From NCBI GenBank assembly GCA_937880925.1, contig CALGGB010000273.1, forward strand, positions 1 to 33,663: 33,663 bases of DNA. Reading direction: 5' to 3'. Source of the stretch: an uncultured Rhodospirillaceae bacterium (lineage in GTDB: Bacteria; Pseudomonadota; Alphaproteobacteria; SP197). Every line of letters begins with the position of its first letter. The first letter of the stretch is position 1. The notes below the pieces were generated by a model, which was not told the origin of the DNA, ran no database searches, and worked only from the letters and a program-made list of their open reading frames with translations. Position numbers and translations under genes: made by a program. Of the stretch, positions 33,137 through 33,663 are shown one piece after another.

Positions 33137-33505
33137 ATGACCCAAGACAATGGCCCGCCTGACCTTTCCCAATTGCACAAGCGGATCAACGCCGCACGCG
33201 AGAGGGAGGAGGCCCGGACGAGGCCCGATCCCACGAAGCGTGCGATGTCATCCGGTTATGGCATGGCCATCAGGCTGGCGATTGAGATGGTTGCCGCTCT
33301 CGGCGTCTCTGTCTTTCTGGGTTTCTGGATCGACAAGGAGCTGAAGATGGCACCGCTGTTCATGATCATTTTCCTGATCCTGGGCATGGGTGCCGGCTTC
33401 ATCAACGTCTATCGGACGGTGAGCGGGCTGACACACGGATCGCTGCGCGGTCCAGGCGATTATCGACGCGACGCGGACAAGAACGGGGGTCCAGGTGGCG
33501 AGTGA
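33137..33505 (+). CDS. atpI: ATP synthase protein I (AtpI)
   Basis: A 122-residue membrane protein that helps assemble the c-ring of the F1Fo ATP synthase. It has a charged N-terminal helix (residues 10-35) followed by two membrane segments: about AIEMVAALGVSVFLGFWI and FMIIFLILGMGAGFINVY. The glycine-rich G-x-G pattern in the second fits the family. The start ATG 33137 has GGAGGGG about 8 bases upstream; an in-frame ATG at 33059 lies upstream of the predicted transcript start. It overlaps atpB by 11 bases, consistent with the alphaproteobacterial atpI-atpB-atpE-atpF operon. Confidence 0.93.
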   Translation: MTQDNGPPDLSQLHKRINAAREREEARTRPDPTKRAMSSGYGMAIRLAIEMVAALGVSVFLGFWIDKELKMAPLFMIIFLILGMGAGFINVYRTVSGLTHGSLRGPGDYRRDADKNGGPGGE

Positions 33506-33663
33506 GGCAACGGGAGAGGGCGGTCACGGCCCGCTCCATCAGTTCGAAGTCACCAAGATGGTCGATCTCCAGATCGGCGGTCTTGATCTGCACATCACCA
33601 ACTCGGCCGTCTGGATGATGGCTGCGACGGTGCTTGTCATCCTGTTCACGACGGTCTTCATCA
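33495..33663 (+). CDS. atpB: ATP synthase Fo subunit a, N-terminal part (cut by window end)
   Basis: The frame from GTG 33495 reads MASEATGEGGHGPLHQFEV, then a segment ending DLHITNSAVWMMAATVLVI, the N terminus of AtpB, the proton-channel subunit of ATP synthase. The HGPLHQFEV and ITNSAVWM segments are typical of alphaproteobacterial AtpB. The start overlaps the end of atpI by 11 bases, suggesting coupling. Only 56 codons lie in the window; the rest, including the essential arginine, is outside. Confidence 0.92.
   Translation, partial: MASEATGEGGHGPLHQFEVTKMVDLQIGGLDLHITNSAVWMMAATVLVILFTTVFI

Overview
The window is ordinary-looking, GC-rich, gene-dense chromosome from an alphaproteobacterium, most likely of the Rhodospirillales/Kiloniellales type. 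Evidence: atpI-atpB order behind a chromosomal smc, the mutY|dciA-dsbA-smc block, ETF-QO diverging from an alphaproteobacterial-type uracil-DNA glycosylase, a TPR lipoprotein followed by ispE, and a GTTC-N7-GTTC LexA-type box. I see no insertion sequence, prophage, CRISPR array, toxin-antitoxin pair or recognisable defence island. One tRNA, tRNA-Gln(UUG), is present.

Layout. 1-5.5 kb: an aldehyde dehydrogenase converges on a leftward set (short-chain dehydrogenase, c-type cytochrome, small acidic protein); a BesD/HalD-like Fe(II)/2OG oxygenase and a ClC-type chloride transporter follow rightward. 5.5-12 kb, leftward: paired hairpins, tRNA-Gln, a UDP-HexNAc-type dehydrogenase, ispE, a TPR lipoprotein, an IsdG-like haem monooxygenase under an apparent iron-type operator, and ETF-ubiquinone oxidoreductase. 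12-17.9 kb, rightward: uracil-DNA glycosylase, lytic transglycosylase, moaB, an acyl-CoA synthetase and a coupled PhyH-like dioxygenase. 17.9-20.5 kb, leftward: TIGR04283 and TIGR04282 glycosyltransferase-like genes, a 35-codon ORF and an MFS permease. 20.6-26.3 kb, rightward: an SOS-box-preceded PA0069-type radical SAM gene, an FAD oxidoreductase with a damaged-looking nucleotide-binding motif, a SelA/DgaE-like PLP enzyme, a CPA2 antiporter and rnhB. 26.3-28.1 kb, leftward: a GFA-family protein and mutY. 28.1 kb to the end, rightward: a DciA-like gene, dsbA, smc, atpI and the start of atpB.

Working together. DNA maintenance is over-represented: UDG, MutY, RNase HII, a LexA-box radical SAM gene, a DciA-like helicase-loading factor and SMC. 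The acyl-CoA synthetase plus PhyH-like dioxygenase pair reads as a module that activates an acid and then hydroxylates the CoA thioester. ETF-QO feeds electrons from acyl-CoA or choline-type dehydrogenases into the quinone pool. Several start sites are set by Shine-Dalgarno spacing rather than by the longest frame (TPR protein GTG, moaB TTG, dsbA TTG, radical SAM second ATG).

I did not find a clear new multi-gene system. The best second looks are the UDG lacking two of four Fe-S ligands, the LexA-box radical SAM promoter, the iron-type operator before the haem monooxygenase, the acyl-CoA synthetase/dioxygenase pair, and the G-to-R change in the FAD oxidoreductase. No intergenic stretch exceeds 300 bases.
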